64,000 nt of DNA from contig JACPNN010000007.1 in the NCBI GenBank assembly GCA_016185435.1, forward strand, positions 1-64,000, written 5' to 3'. The notes under the pieces were generated by a model, which was not told the DNA's origin, made no database searches, and saw only the letters and a list, made by a program, of their open reading frames with translations. Positions 41,540-50,827 of the stretch are shown here, in pieces. Numbering within the stretch: the stretch's first letter is position 1; each line of letters opens with the position of its first letter. Made by a program: the position numbers and the translations under genes. Source of the stretch: Candidatus Aenigmatarchaeota archaeon. Its GTDB lineage: Archaea; Aenigmatarchaeota; Aenigmatarchaeia; QMZP01.

Positions 41540-43093
41540 CTACATGTCAGCGATTCCAGGCAGGATTTGCACGACATTCTCAATGTCCTGATACATCGGC
41601 CGGTCTTCATCTATCGGCTTGGTGGTCTGCCTTATCTTCCGGTAAATCTGTCTGGTGCCGGCCCCTAACCTCTCCGACCCGCGGATGTCTATGGCTTGGG
41701 CCATGCAAATCATCTCCACCGCCAGTATCTTCTCCAAGTTGGAAGATATTGTATGAGCCTTGCGTGCGGCTATGGTTCCCATGCTCACAACGTCCTGATT
41801 ATACGCATTCGTCGTTATTGATTGCAGCGATACCGGAAAGCACAGAGACAGGTTTTCGGCCGTACATGCTGTGGCCAAATATTGCATGCCCATCAGCCCG
41901 CTGTTCAGCCCCGCCTTATCCTTATTGAGGAACGGCGGAAGGCCGTTGTTGGTGTGCTGGTTAAGCACCAGGGCTGTCTGCCGTTCCGACAGTATGCCTA
42001 TCTCTGCCAGGCCGATGGAAAGGAAATCCATAACCATCGCGATCGGCTGGCCGTGGAAATTGCCGCCGTGGAGCATGTCGCCGGAAGCGTCGACGATCGG
42101 GTTGTCGAGCACCGAATTCATCTCTGTCTCCACCACGCCCCTGACATATTTGATTATGTCATGCACCCCAGCCAGTATCTGCGGGACGCAGCGCAGCGAG
42201 TATGGGTCCTGGACGGATATGCCGATCGTGGTGACATCGCTATTGGTCATGTTCATGGACTTCTGTATCTTCTTTTCAATGTCGGGATAGGTCACAACCA
42301 GCCGGCTGTCTTTGAGGAACTGGGAGATCTGTTTAGCGACGATTATCTGGCCTTCATGCGGTCGCAGCTTGTGCAGCCGCTCGTCAAATGCATCAGATAT
42401 GCCAGACAGGGATTCGACCGCCAAAGCGCTTGCAGCCACAATGACTTTCAGCATTTTTTCGGCACGGTGGACAGCCAGGGCGGCAAGGCCGGTCATGGTG
42501 GCAGTGCTGTTGATGAGGGCAAGGCCCTCCTTGTGGCTCAGTTGCACTTTATCTATGCCGGCGGCAGACAGAGCTTCTTCAGAGCTGATAATCTTGCCCT
42601 TGTATGTTGCCTTTCCCTCGCCCATGAGGGTCAGAGCAATGTGAGAAAGGGGGTTAAGGTCGCCGCTGGCCCCAACTGATCCGAGTTGCGGGACAACCGG
42701 CACGATGCCTGCATTCATGACATCGATGAAAGACTGTAAGGTTTCTACCTTTATTCCGGAAAAGCCTCTCGCAAGAGAATTGGCCGTAACCGACATCATG
42801 GCCCGGACTTCGATTTCAGAGAAAGCGTTGCCGGCACCAGAGGAATGGCTTCGGATGAGGTTCTTCTGGAGCTGCTCAGTCGCATGGTTGGATACGATAT
42901 TCATGCACAGCGGACCGAAGCCGGTAGTGACCCCATAGATTATCTTCTTTTTGCTTATATGCTCTTCAAGCAGTTTTCTTGACTTGGTTATTTTTTTTTG
43001 CGAATCAGAGGAAAGTGCCAGCTTGGCTCGTCCCTCGGCTATCAACACGATATCCTCTATCGTCATGCTTCTTGAGAGGGACAGAGTCTGCAT
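41540..43093 (-). CDS. MIO-type aromatic amino acid ammonia-lyase or aminomutase
   Basis: 517 aa. The MIO prosthetic group forms from ASG at 142-144 in GSVGASGDLNPLSH. The catalytic Tyr lies in IIYGVTTGFG; QDPYSLRCVPQ and GGNFHGQPIAM are family motifs. The selectivity position reads RSHSSG (Ser-His, as in histidine ammonia-lyase), whereas AYNQDVVSMG matches tyrosine/phenylalanine lyases and aminomutases rather than the NQEDHVSM of HAL. The substrate is therefore open among His, Tyr and Phe. The gene converges on ubiA with three bases between stops. A CTATATATAAAA box lies just before the start. Confidence 0.85.
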   Translation of the reverse strand: MQTLSLSRSMTIEDIVLIAEGRAKLALSSDSQKKITKSRKLLEEHISKKKIIYGVTTGFGPLCMNIVSNHATEQLQKNLIRSHSSGAGNAFSEIEVRAMMSVTANSLARGFSGIKVETLQSFIDVMNAGIVPVVPQLGSVGASGDLNPLSHIALTLMGEGKATYKGKIISSEEALSAAGIDKVQLSHKEGLALINSTATMTGLAALAVHRAEKMLKVIVAASALAVESLSGISDAFDERLHKLRPHEGQIIVAKQISQFLKDSRLVVTYPDIEKKIQKSMNMTNSDVTTIGISVQDPYSLRCVPQILAGVHDIIKYVRGVVETEMNSVLDNPIVDASGDMLHGGNFHGQPIAMVMDFLSIGLAEIGILSERQTALVLNQHTNNGLPPFLNKDKAGLNSGLMGMQYLATACTAENLSLCFPVSLQSITTNAYNQDVVSMGTIAARKAHTISSNLEKILAVEMICMAQAIDIRGSERLGAGTRQIYRKIRQTTKPIDEDRPMYQDIENVVQILPGIADM

Positions 43094-43207
43094 ACTACCT
43101 ATTTTATATATAGCGAGTTCACTATAAGAAGACTGTAATTTTGCGAACTATTCTTATCGATGCCTGAGCATACACAACCATGACATAAAGTCCTAAAGCA
43201 ACCAAGC

Positions 43208-43276
43208 TTAAACTTCGCTCTTCGTGACTATGATACCGTTCTTGGTTATGTCAAGCGGGTAGACGTCATTGACGTG
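43208..43276 (-). pseudogene. C-terminal remnant of a second KaiC-like gene
   Basis: Directly after the wing-helix copy, the minus strand reads NDVYPLDITKNGIIVTKSEV and a TAA stop. This aligns with the end of the intact KaiC-like protein at 44865-45539 (NDVYPLEIAKSGLVVKKSEI). No upstream part of the gene remains. Confidence 0.7.
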
Positions 43277-43281
43277 GTTGT

Positions 43282-43557
43282 TCACCCCCTCACCATCTCA
43301 TGTATAACCCTCAGCTTCTCAATGTCAGTCGGCCACGCAACATACGTGTTCCCCATCCTTTTCATCTGTATGAGGTCAAGGCGCTCAAGCTTCTTGAAAT
43401 GATAGAGGTATTTCGCTGAAGCTGCCTTGGCATTCCCGTCCTCCCCCAGCTCCTTTGCTATGTCATTCGAGTTCGCAGGCCACCTGCTGCCTATTGCCGC
43501 CGGCAATTTTGGAGGCGAACTGATAATATTATGTTTGCCGGCGTATAAATCAGCCAT
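43282..43557 (-). CDS. small winged-helix protein, copy 2 of the KaiC-associated regulator
   Basis: 91 aa. The C-terminal 65 residues (SRWPANSNDIAKELGEDGNAKA to EKLRVIHEMVRG) are nearly identical to the gene at 44465-44743. The N-terminus has diverged. The fold looks like an ArsR-type winged helix (YLYHFKKLERLDLIQM). It overlaps the HEPN gene by 8 bp and so is coupled to the toxin-antitoxin pair. Confidence 0.72.
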   Translation of the reverse strand: MADLYAGKHNIISSPPKLPAAIGSRWPANSNDIAKELGEDGNAKAASAKYLYHFKKLERLDLIQMKRMGNTYVAWPTDIEKLRVIHEMVRG

Positions 43558-44056
43558 TTTTACCCCCTTTCCCTAATTTTTTCAGATCCAGAGATCTGGC
43601 GCCCTTCAGAAATTCCAGGAAGATCTGCTTGGCCTTTTTGGAAATTTCCAATGCATCATATGCATCCTGCTTAGTGTATTCTAGGGAAGGAATCCAGACA
43701 TCTTCCCCCTTTCTTAGCGGATACCTGAATTTTGGATATTGCCTTTCAATCAGCTTTATCTGCCTTCCTATCTTTTCAAGTCTATCCTTCCATCTTTTAG
43801 GAGAAGCCGCAATCACATATTTTCCGAACAGGCCTGTAATCCCATGCGATTTTATGTCTATGACACCTTCACAAGTGAGGCATATTTTCATCAGTTTCTC
43901 TAAAAATTGTGCGCACAGATACATCACTTTGCTGTATTTCCCTTCAATCAGAAGCCTTTCAGCAGCATCCAGATCATCCTCTGCTTCTATCCAGAAGCCT
44001 CTAATCATATCCAGATCGGCACTTATGCCCTTATCTTCAGCCTTGGTATTTTCCAT
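43550..44056 (-). CDS. HEPN-domain protein
   Basis: 168 aa helical protein (WIEAEDDLDAAERLLIEGKYSKVMYLCAQFLEKLMKICL) typical of HEPN partners of minimal nucleotidyltransferases. No clear R-x4-6-H RNase motif is seen, so it may not be a nuclease. It overlaps the MNT gene by 34 bp. In such pairs HEPN is usually the toxin and MNT the antitoxin that AMPylates it. Confidence 0.75.
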   Translation of the reverse strand: MENTKAEDKGISADLDMIRGFWIEAEDDLDAAERLLIEGKYSKVMYLCAQFLEKLMKICLTCEGVIDIKSHGITGLFGKYVIAASPKRWKDRLEKIGRQIKLIERQYPKFRYPLRKGEDVWIPSLEYTKQDAYDALEISKKAKQIFLEFLKGARSLDLKKLGKGGKNG

Positions 44057-44463
44057 ACACGCTCCTTTTCAATATACTTGGCCCCCTGCTTCTTCAGGGA
44101 TGTCTTGAGCCTTTCCATCTGGAAACAGAAGAAGCGATTTCTGTCGTATATCACTTTATACCCTGTTATCATGCCGAGAAGCAGCCTGTCCCTTCTTTCC
44201 ACCCCAATTTTCAGTTCTTTTTCCGAATACTGAATAGAGGATATTGATATGCCGTATTCGGATGATATATCATATTCAATATCGGAAATCAATGTTTCTA
44301 TTTTTTTTATGTCCTGCGTGAAACTTTTGAAAATGAGCATGACGTCGAGATCAGAATCAAACCTCTCTCTGCCCGAAGCCCTGGAACCAAACACAACAAA
44401 GGATGTCAGATTACCGTCTGCTATGCCCTGTATTTTTTCCAAGAGTTCTTTTGTTATGCCCAT
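44023..44463 (-). CDS. minimal nucleotidyltransferase (MNT) of a HEPN/MNT pair
   Basis: 146 aa. VVFGSRASGRERFDSDLDVMLIF is the GSxxxG...DxD active site of Pol-beta-type MNT proteins. The start is one base after the stop of the upstream winged-helix gene, so KaiC, winged helix, MNT, HEPN and winged-helix copy probably share one mRNA. Confidence 0.78.
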   Translation of the reverse strand: MGITKELLEKIQGIADGNLTSFVVFGSRASGRERFDSDLDVMLIFKSFTQDIKKIETLISDIEYDISSEYGISISSIQYSEKELKIGVERRDRLLLGMITGYKVIYDRNRFFCFQMERLKTSLKKQGAKYIEKERVWKIPRLKIRA

Positions 44464-44464
44464 G

Positions 44465-44743
44465 CTATCCCCTCACCATCTCATGTATAACCCTCAGCTT
44501 CTCGATATCCGTCGGCCACGCCACATACGTGTTCCCCATTCTCTTCATCTGTATGAGGTCAAGGCGCTCAAGCTTCTTTAGATGATAGAGGTATTTCGCC
44601 GACACGGCCTTGGCATTGCCGTCCTCTCCAAGCTCCCTTGCTATGTCATTCGAGTTTGCAGGCCACCTGCTGTTTATGGCCCTGAGCACTTTTAGCGTTG
44701 AGCTGCTTATCTTGTGATCCTTCTTAGCGAATAAGCTCACCAT
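44465..44743 (-). CDS. small winged-helix protein, copy 1
   Basis: 92 aa with the winged-helix core SRWPANSNDIARELGEDGNAKAVSAKYLYHLKKLERLDLIQM. The start aligns with that of the copy at 43557 (MVSLFAKKDHK against MADLYAGKHN) and lies about 27 nt after CAATATAAG. A longer in-frame start exists at 44824. It sits between the KaiC-like gene and the HEPN/MNT pair and is a candidate regulator of both. Confidence 0.72.
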   Translation of the reverse strand: MVSLFAKKDHKISSSTLKVLRAINSRWPANSNDIARELGEDGNAKAVSAKYLYHLKKLERLDLIQMKRMGNTYVAWPTDIEKLRVIHEMVRG

Positions 44744-44864
44744 ATTTAGAATAATCCTGATAATCTTATATTGTTTATCTGGAATATTCCAAAAAATATT
44801 TTCCAGTATATCGGATGAAATCAATGTATAACAGTTGGTAAGAGAAGCTAAAAACCAGAATTCC

Positions 44865-45539
44865 CTATATCTCGCTCTTCTTCACAACAAGGCCGCTTTT
44901 GGCTATCTCCAGAGGATAGACGTCATTCCCGTGGCTGGTCCGCCTCATCTTCCTTATTGTCAGGCTCCTTGCCGAGACTTCCCCTATCCCCAGATAATGC
45001 AGGACAACCACGCCATCCACCACGAACTCCTCCACCCCGAACCTGCTCAGGGCCTTGCTCCCCTCAGGTATCTCGCTGGTAACAATGGCCGTTGTCCTGT
45101 TCCTCTTTATGCTGCTTATGATATGGAAAAGCCTCCTCCTTATCTGGGCCGGATTTTCTATGTTCAGGGCTACAAGGGAGGTCGAGTCTATCACGAGCCT
45201 CTTGGCCTTGAGCGTATTAAGCTCGCCTATAATGACAGAATCAATGTTGTTCACCTGCACAGGATCATGGTATATGATTTTGAAAAGGCCTTTCTTCTCA
45301 AACTTGTCGAAGTCCCAGCCGAATATTGCAGCGTCGTTTTTAATGTCCTCAGGCGTCTCCTCTAGGGTTATGAACATGCCCGGCTCGTTGTTAAGGAGGC
45401 CCCCATAGATGTACTGGGACGCAAAGATCGTCTTGCCCGTGCCTGTCTCCCCTGTCAGCAGCGTGACTGAATTCTCCACAAGGCCGCCTTCCATGAGCCT
45501 GTCCAGCCCGGGGATGCCTGTAGCCACACGTTTGATCAT
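44865..45539 (-). CDS. KaiC/RadA-like ATPase
   Basis: 224 aa single RecA-type domain: IPGLDRLMEGGLVENS, Walker A GETGTGKT, ITLEETPEDI and Walker B KRLVIDSTSLV. It ends in RTSHGNDVYPLEIAKSGLVV, typical of archaeal KaiC-like proteins. These are signalling or regulatory ATPases of mostly unknown partners. A remnant of a second copy lies at 43208. Confidence 0.85.
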   Translation of the reverse strand: MIKRVATGIPGLDRLMEGGLVENSVTLLTGETGTGKTIFASQYIYGGLLNNEPGMFITLEETPEDIKNDAAIFGWDFDKFEKKGLFKIIYHDPVQVNNIDSVIIGELNTLKAKRLVIDSTSLVALNIENPAQIRRRLFHIISSIKRNRTTAIVTSEIPEGSKALSRFGVEEFVVDGVVVLHYLGIGEVSARSLTIRKMRRTSHGNDVYPLEIAKSGLVVKKSEI

Positions 45540-45710
45540 ATCAATTTATAATGCGTTCTATCGCCTTATATGTTTTCATGACAGGCTGATTCCCTGAGGC
45601 AGCAGGAATCCAAAAATGACCAACTGCCATAATTTTATCAACCGGCCAAAGGCTATAAATCCAGAATCGAATTTATTGTATAAGGCAATTGACGATGGCA
45701 TGGTTATATT

Positions 45711-46778
45711 ATGGCCGATATTCTTTCCTATCTTGAGGAAAAAAAGAAGCCCATAGACGAAAGGCTGAAGCAATACATACCGGAAAAGGCAGACGAAGGG
45801 TATCTGGCAAGGGTATTCGGCAGGACAAGATACGAGATTGACAAACGGGCCATGGAAAACGCCCTGGCAAAGCCCATATCCGATTTCCTGTCAAGGGGAG
45901 GGAAAAGATGGAGGCCCGCCCTCTTCCTCCTGATAGCAGAGTCCCTGGGAATGGAGGAAAAGGAAGCCACAGACTTCTCTGTTTTCGTCGAGCTCCTCCA
46001 TAACGGCAGCATAATGGTAGACGACGTGGAGGACAGCAGCAGCATGAGGAGGGGCAAGCCGACAACGCACAGCATATACGGCGTAGACATAGCTGTCAAT
46101 GCAGGCAATTTCATGTATTTCCTCCCCCTGCTCATACTCAAGGAGAAGCATGTGGGAGGCAGAAGGCTTGAAAGGGCGTTTGGCATCTATATGCAGGAGA
46201 TGATAAACATCCATGCGGGCCAGGCAATGGACATATACTGGCATAAAGGGAACGGCTTCAGGATAACAGAAAGCCATTACCTTCAGATGTGCGCCTTCAA
46301 GACAGGCACCCTCTCAAGGCTTGCGGCCAGGCTTGCCGTCGCCCTTTGCGGCGGAACGAAAGAGCAGGAAGACATGCTAGCAAGGTTTGCGGAATCGATA
46401 GGCATAGCATTCCAGATACAGGACGATGTCCTTGACATAACATCATCAGGAGACGGCAGGGAAAAGTTCGGCAAGGCGTACGGCAATGACATCCACGAAG
46501 GCAAGATAACGCTTATGGTCATCCATGCCCTGGACAATGCAGGCCAGGAGGAAGGGGAAAGGCTGAAGTCCATACTGAAGCTGCACACCAGCGATAAAAA
46601 ACTGACCGATGAGGCGATATCCATCCTGAAAAAATGCGGCTCCATAGAATATGCAAAGGCCTTCTCAAGAAAGCTTGTAATGGATGCATGGAAGCATGCC
46701 GACAAGGCCCTTGAGGATTCAGAGCAGAAAACAATCCTGAAGAGCTTTGCAGACTTCCTTGTTGAGAGGGAATTCTGA
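45711..46778 (+). CDS. geranylgeranyl (polyprenyl) diphosphate synthase
   Basis: 355 aa trans-prenyltransferase. GGKRWRPALFLL, the first Asp-rich motif DDVED, GNDIHEGKITL and the second motif QDDVLD are in order. It condenses isopentenyl diphosphate into the C20 chain for archaeal ether lipids and could also feed the UbiA enzyme. A GTATAAGG box lies about 29 nt before the ATG. Confidence 0.92.
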   Translation: MADILSYLEEKKKPIDERLKQYIPEKADEGYLARVFGRTRYEIDKRAMENALAKPISDFLSRGGKRWRPALFLLIAESLGMEEKEATDFSVFVELLHNGSIMVDDVEDSSSMRRGKPTTHSIYGVDIAVNAGNFMYFLPLLILKEKHVGGRRLERAFGIYMQEMINIHAGQAMDIYWHKGNGFRITESHYLQMCAFKTGTLSRLAARLAVALCGGTKEQEDMLARFAESIGIAFQIQDDVLDITSSGDGREKFGKAYGNDIHEGKITLMVIHALDNAGQEEGERLKSILKLHTSDKKLTDEAISILKKCGSIEYAKAFSRKLVMDAWKHADKALEDSEQKTILKSFADFLVEREF

Positions 46779-46818
46779 CGTAATTATATCCAGATTCTTG
46801 GCGGAAAAGGGTCAGCAG

Positions 46819-47691
46819 CTATTCAGGCCTTGTGAAGTGTATGAAAAGTATGAAACCTGCGTTCAGCAGAGGAATCACAAGGAATGTAAGCAGGAACAGC
46901 AGCTCGCCTATGCCCATACCTATGAATGCCTCTCCCGTCGCGCTTGTCAGCGAAAGGACTATGACCATGATCAACGGGGCCGCGATAAGCAAAGCGGTGT
47001 AGACTTCCGCGTACATGGACAGGAGGTTCGAGTATTCCTCCTTCTTCAGCCTGTACTCAAAAATGCCCTTCTCCGCCATCCCGGAAAGATATTCATTCAG
47101 GCTGCCGCCCTTCTCAATAATAGACTGCATGCCTATAAGCAGCTGCCTGAAGCGCTGCGAAGGCGTTATGGATATTATGTGGCCCATCGCCTTTGAAGAG
47201 CTCATCCCCAGGCTTTTTATGTTTCTCACCACCATCCTCGAGTATTTTGATGTGACCTTGTATTCGTCAAAATTCGAAAGCAGATGGAACATGTTCTCCA
47301 GAGTGATGCCTGCAGACGCTATCGAAGCCATGTGCTGGAGAACGAAGGGCATCTCTGATTCCACAGACTGCTCCACGCTCTTCGACATCTGGCCGGGATA
47401 GAGGTAAAAAGAGGCGAAGGAAATGCAGAAGAATGCCGCAGACAGCAATATGGAATAGAAAAGCGCTTCAGCCAATGGAAGAGAAACCAGGAGCGAAACA
47501 AACAAAGAAATGGCAAGGCCTATTATGCCTGCTACAAAGGAAAAGAAAAAGGCCATGGAAAGCCATTCATGCAGGGTATATTCCATGTTGGCCTGCAAAA
47601 GCTTCTTTTTGATGTAAAGGAATCTCTGCTGATGCTCCCCGGCCAGCCTGCCAAAAGTCTGCACAGAAAGGTGTCTTAGGCCTACTGTCAT
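46819..47691 (-). CDS. TadC/FlaJ-like type II/IV pilus platform protein
   Basis: 290 aa with membrane helices at about 45-100 and 230-285 framing a cytoplasmic T2SSF domain (SVESEMPFVLQHMASIASAGITLENMFHLL, ...GGSLNEYLSGMAEKG). Such proteins form the membrane base of archaeal pili or secretion systems and need a FlaI/TadA ATPase, which is not in the window. Confidence 0.8.
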   Translation of the reverse strand: MTVGLRHLSVQTFGRLAGEHQQRFLYIKKKLLQANMEYTLHEWLSMAFFFSFVAGIIGLAISLFVSLLVSLPLAEALFYSILLSAAFFCISFASFYLYPGQMSKSVEQSVESEMPFVLQHMASIASAGITLENMFHLLSNFDEYKVTSKYSRMVVRNIKSLGMSSSKAMGHIISITPSQRFRQLLIGMQSIIEKGGSLNEYLSGMAEKGIFEYRLKKEEYSNLLSMYAEVYTALLIAAPLIMVIVLSLTSATGEAFIGMGIGELLFLLTFLVIPLLNAGFILFIHFTRPE

Positions 47692-47810
47692 CCTTTAATA
47701 ATTGGGCTGGCATAGTTAAGTTCTCCGGCCCTTCAGATGCTGCATTGCCAGCAAATTAAGAATGGAATGATAATTACATTTATCAAAAAGCAATATCCCA
47801 AAAATATCTG

Positions 47811-48062
47811 CTACTTGCTTCTCACTATCCGCCTGTGCCTCGCGCAGCTTGGGCAGGCTGACATCTTCTGCCATGCGAATGACATTGCGCTCTGGCCCAG
47901 CTCCTTTCTCAGGACAGGGTCTGTTATCCTGAAACCCCTTGTGACAGAAAAGGTCTTGTATCTGGGCACCCTCCTGCCGCAAAAGCTGCAATTGGTGACA
48001 GTCTCTCTCCCCCTTTTCTTTGTGTGCTTCCAGCCCCTTTTGTAAGCCCTCTGTTTCGACAT
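47811..48062 (-). CDS. rps26e: ribosomal protein eS26
   Basis: 83 aa, very basic, with the zinc site formed by CSFCGRRVPRYK and CPSCARHRRIVR, the spacing of eS26. It binds near the mRNA exit site of the small subunit. Only some archaeal lineages keep eS26, so its presence is useful for placement. A GTATATATAG box lies about 30 nt before the start. Confidence 0.82.
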   Translation of the reverse strand: MSKQRAYKRGWKHTKKRGRETVTNCSFCGRRVPRYKTFSVTRGFRITDPVLRKELGQSAMSFAWQKMSACPSCARHRRIVRSK

Positions 48063-48153
48063 GCGTTGATTATTTGCCTGCCGGCTATATATACTTGAGC
48101 AATGGACTTCCGCAACCCATTAATATCCAGCGCACATAAAAGAATCGACAGCT

Positions 48154-50535
48154 ATGCAACCCAGGATAGAAGCTTCAAGATGGGACAAGTCGCTTGAAAA
48201 GCCCATATATGAAGAGTGGATAAGGAAGCATTCCTATTCCTTCAACAGAAAGAGCGGCAGGCCTATATTCTCGATAGACACGCCCCCTCCCTATGTCAAT
48301 ACGCCCATCCACATAGGCCATGCGACAAGCTATGTCCTGATGGATTTCTTTGCCAGGTTCAGGCGCATGGCAGGCTATGAGGTCCTTTTCCCTCTCGGCC
48401 TTGACAGGAACGGCCTTCCGATTGAGATAGCTGCAGAAAAAAGGTTCGGGGTGAGGATGGCAGACACAGAGAGGGAGAAATTCCTTGAGATGTGCAGGCT
48501 TGTGCTGGAGGAATCCAGCAAAGCGAGCATAGAGAGCTACATGAGGCTCGGGATCAGCTTCAACAGCTGGGACCACGGGAGCAGGCCGGGCGACATCTAT
48601 TACACCGACAGCGAGGAATACCGCAGGCAAACCCAGCAGAGCTTTATCGACTTATGGAACGCCGGCCTGATATACGAGGCAAAAAGGGTGAACAGCTTCT
48701 GCCCGGGATGCAGGACAACGATAGCTGACGCTGAAGTTTCCTACAGGGAAGGGGAAGCGGACTTCAATATAATAAAGTTTTCAGTGAAAGGGTCAGGCAA
48801 GGAGATCCTTATAGGGACAACAAGGCCGGAGCTCCTCTGCAGCTGCGCGATGATAATATTCAACCCGAAGGACAGCAGATGGAAAGGGCTGGACGAGAAG
48901 ACGGCAATAACGCCCATCTATGGAAAGGAAGTCCCGATAAAAAAGCATCCGATGGCAGACATGGAGAAGGGGACAGGCCTGGTAATGATGTGCTCCTTCG
49001 GCGATCTCAATGACATACGCTTTTTCAGGGAAATGTCACTTGAACCCATCATAGCTATAAACCCGGACGGCAGGCTGAATGAAAAATCAGGATTTTTGAA
49101 GGGATTGAGTGTAAAGCAGGCAAGGAAATCCATAATTGAAGAGCTGAAGAAGAGGAGTTTACTTCTCGAACAAAAAAAGGTTCTTCAGAACACGCCCATA
49201 TGCGAGAGGAGCAGGGATGAGATAGAATTCATAGAGCTTCCTGAACTCTATCTCAGGCAGGTCGAGCTGAAAGACAAAATAAAGGGAATCGCAAAAGGCA
49301 CTGCTTTCTATTCGAAGGAAAGCAGGAAGCTCCTTCTGGACTGGATAGATTCCATAACAATTGACTGGCCGATTTCAAGGAGGCGCTATTATGCGACAGA
49401 AGTGCCTTTATGGTACTGCTCCAGGTGCAGGAAGCCTGCCGTACCGAAAGGAGGGAAGTATTACAGGCCGTGGAAGGAAAGGCTGGAAGAAAAATGCAGC
49501 TGCGGCTCGGAAGAATTTACCGGCGAGACAAGGGTGTTTGACACATGGTTCGATTCAAGCATCTCCCCCCTTTACATCCTGAAATACTATTCAGACAGGC
49601 AGTTTTTCGATTCCTGCAGCCCATGCTCCCTGAGGCCCCAGGGAAAGGAGATAGTCAGGACATGGCTCTATTACACGCTTCTCAAATGCTATCTTCTCAC
49701 AGGCAAAGGCATATTCAAGGACATCTGGATACATTATCACGTGCTTGACGACAAAGGCAGGAAGATGAGCAAGAGCATGGGCAATGTTATAGATCCCAAC
49801 TCAATCCTGGACAGGTTCGGGGCTGAACCATTTAGGCTCTGGTGCGCCGTCGAAGGGAATCTCGCAAGATCCGACTTCAAATGCTCCTTTGAAAGGATCA
49901 CGGGCGAGTCCAAGACCCTGACAAAGCTCTGGAACCTCGCAAGGTTCATATCAGCTTTCAGGACAGTGAAAGAAGCAAGAAATCTCACGCAGCTTGACAT
50001 GCTGGCCATAAACGAGGCCGACAGGCTGGCGGCAGATGCAGGGAAAAATTACTCAAAATACGAGTTCCACCTGCCTGCGGCAAGGATCAAGAGCTTCATC
50101 TGGGATTTCTTCGCGAGCCATTATGTGGAGGCTGTCAAGACAAGGGCTTACAACAGCGACGGCAGCTTCACAAAAGAGGAACAGGAGGCGGCAATTTATA
50201 CACTCTCATACTGCCTCGATATCACACTTAAACTGCTTGCCCCCATACTGCCATTCATAACACAATCCATTTACAAACAATTGCACGGCTCGGATATCCA
50301 TTCCGAGCCCTTTCCGGAGACGAAAGGAAAGGCAGCGAAAATACCCTTTTCAGCCGAAGAGTTCATGCTGCTGAACAGCCATATATGGAAGGCCAAGAGG
50401 CAGGCGGGAAAGAGCCTCAGGGAGCCTCTCAAAAGGCTTGTGGCGGAAAAGAAATTCCAGGGCATAATGAAGGACCTGAAAGCTGCCCACAACGCAGCTA
50501 CAGTGGGGACAGGCAAGACTTCAGTGGAACTCTAG
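48154..50535 (+). CDS. valS: valyl-tRNA synthetase
   Basis: 793 aa class Ia synthetase. The HIGH motif is HIGH-like HIGHA in PPPYVNTPIHIGHA, KMSKS is KMSKSMGNVIDP, and the editing domain has IGTTRPELLCSCA. Zinc-like Cys groups are visible (FCPGC; CSRC...CSCG). VFDTWFDSSISP and the anticodon-binding helices follow. It lacks the long C-terminal coiled coil of bacterial ValRS, as is typical of archaea. Confidence 0.93.
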   Translation: MQPRIEASRWDKSLEKPIYEEWIRKHSYSFNRKSGRPIFSIDTPPPYVNTPIHIGHATSYVLMDFFARFRRMAGYEVLFPLGLDRNGLPIEIAAEKRFGVRMADTEREKFLEMCRLVLEESSKASIESYMRLGISFNSWDHGSRPGDIYYTDSEEYRRQTQQSFIDLWNAGLIYEAKRVNSFCPGCRTTIADAEVSYREGEADFNIIKFSVKGSGKEILIGTTRPELLCSCAMIIFNPKDSRWKGLDEKTAITPIYGKEVPIKKHPMADMEKGTGLVMMCSFGDLNDIRFFREMSLEPIIAINPDGRLNEKSGFLKGLSVKQARKSIIEELKKRSLLLEQKKVLQNTPICERSRDEIEFIELPELYLRQVELKDKIKGIAKGTAFYSKESRKLLLDWIDSITIDWPISRRRYYATEVPLWYCSRCRKPAVPKGGKYYRPWKERLEEKCSCGSEEFTGETRVFDTWFDSSISPLYILKYYSDRQFFDSCSPCSLRPQGKEIVRTWLYYTLLKCYLLTGKGIFKDIWIHYHVLDDKGRKMSKSMGNVIDPNSILDRFGAEPFRLWCAVEGNLARSDFKCSFERITGESKTLTKLWNLARFISAFRTVKEARNLTQLDMLAINEADRLAADAGKNYSKYEFHLPAARIKSFIWDFFASHYVEAVKTRAYNSDGSFTKEEQEAAIYTLSYCLDITLKLLAPILPFITQSIYKQLHGSDIHSEPFPETKGKAAKIPFSAEEFMLLNSHIWKAKRQAGKSLREPLKRLVAEKKFQGIMKDLKAAHNAATVGTGKTSVEL

Positions 50536-50545
50536 GCATGCAAGC

Positions 50546-50827
50546 TCAGATATCGGCATCTAACTTTTCCTTAATCAGCCTCTTTATTTCTTGGGATCTT
50601 CTTGGATTTAAGGAAACATGCAGCCCTGCACCTGTAGATTTTTTACCTATGAGCCCTTCCCTGATTAGATCTTCGGCCATATTTCCTGCCAATTTCATGC
50701 CTTCTCTGCCCAGCAATTCCGATTTGAACTGCTTCAGCATATTCTCATAAGCCGTGTGGCTCTCGCCCCATTTGCGCTTTCTTGCCAAAGCATATAAAAT
50801 TCTTGCCCTTATTTCGTCATTATCCAT
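50546..50827 (-). CDS. small hypothetical winged-helix-like protein
   Basis: 93 aa, charged, helical at the start (DEIRARILYALARKRKWGE) with GLIGKKSTGAGLHVSLNP as a possible wing. It converges on valS and diverges from the next regulator gene; a CTATATAAAT box lies about 28 nt before the ATG. No family is recognised with confidence. Confidence 0.6.
   Translation of the reverse strand: MDNDEIRARILYALARKRKWGESHTAYENMLKQFKSELLGREGMKLAGNMAEDLIREGLIGKKSTGAGLHVSLNPRRSQEIKRLIKEKLDADI

Noticed and set aside
41822-42679. 285-codon plus-strand open frame inside the ammonia-lyase gene
   Set aside because: Long only because the sense gene is GC-rich; no motifs, and the sense protein is unequivocal.
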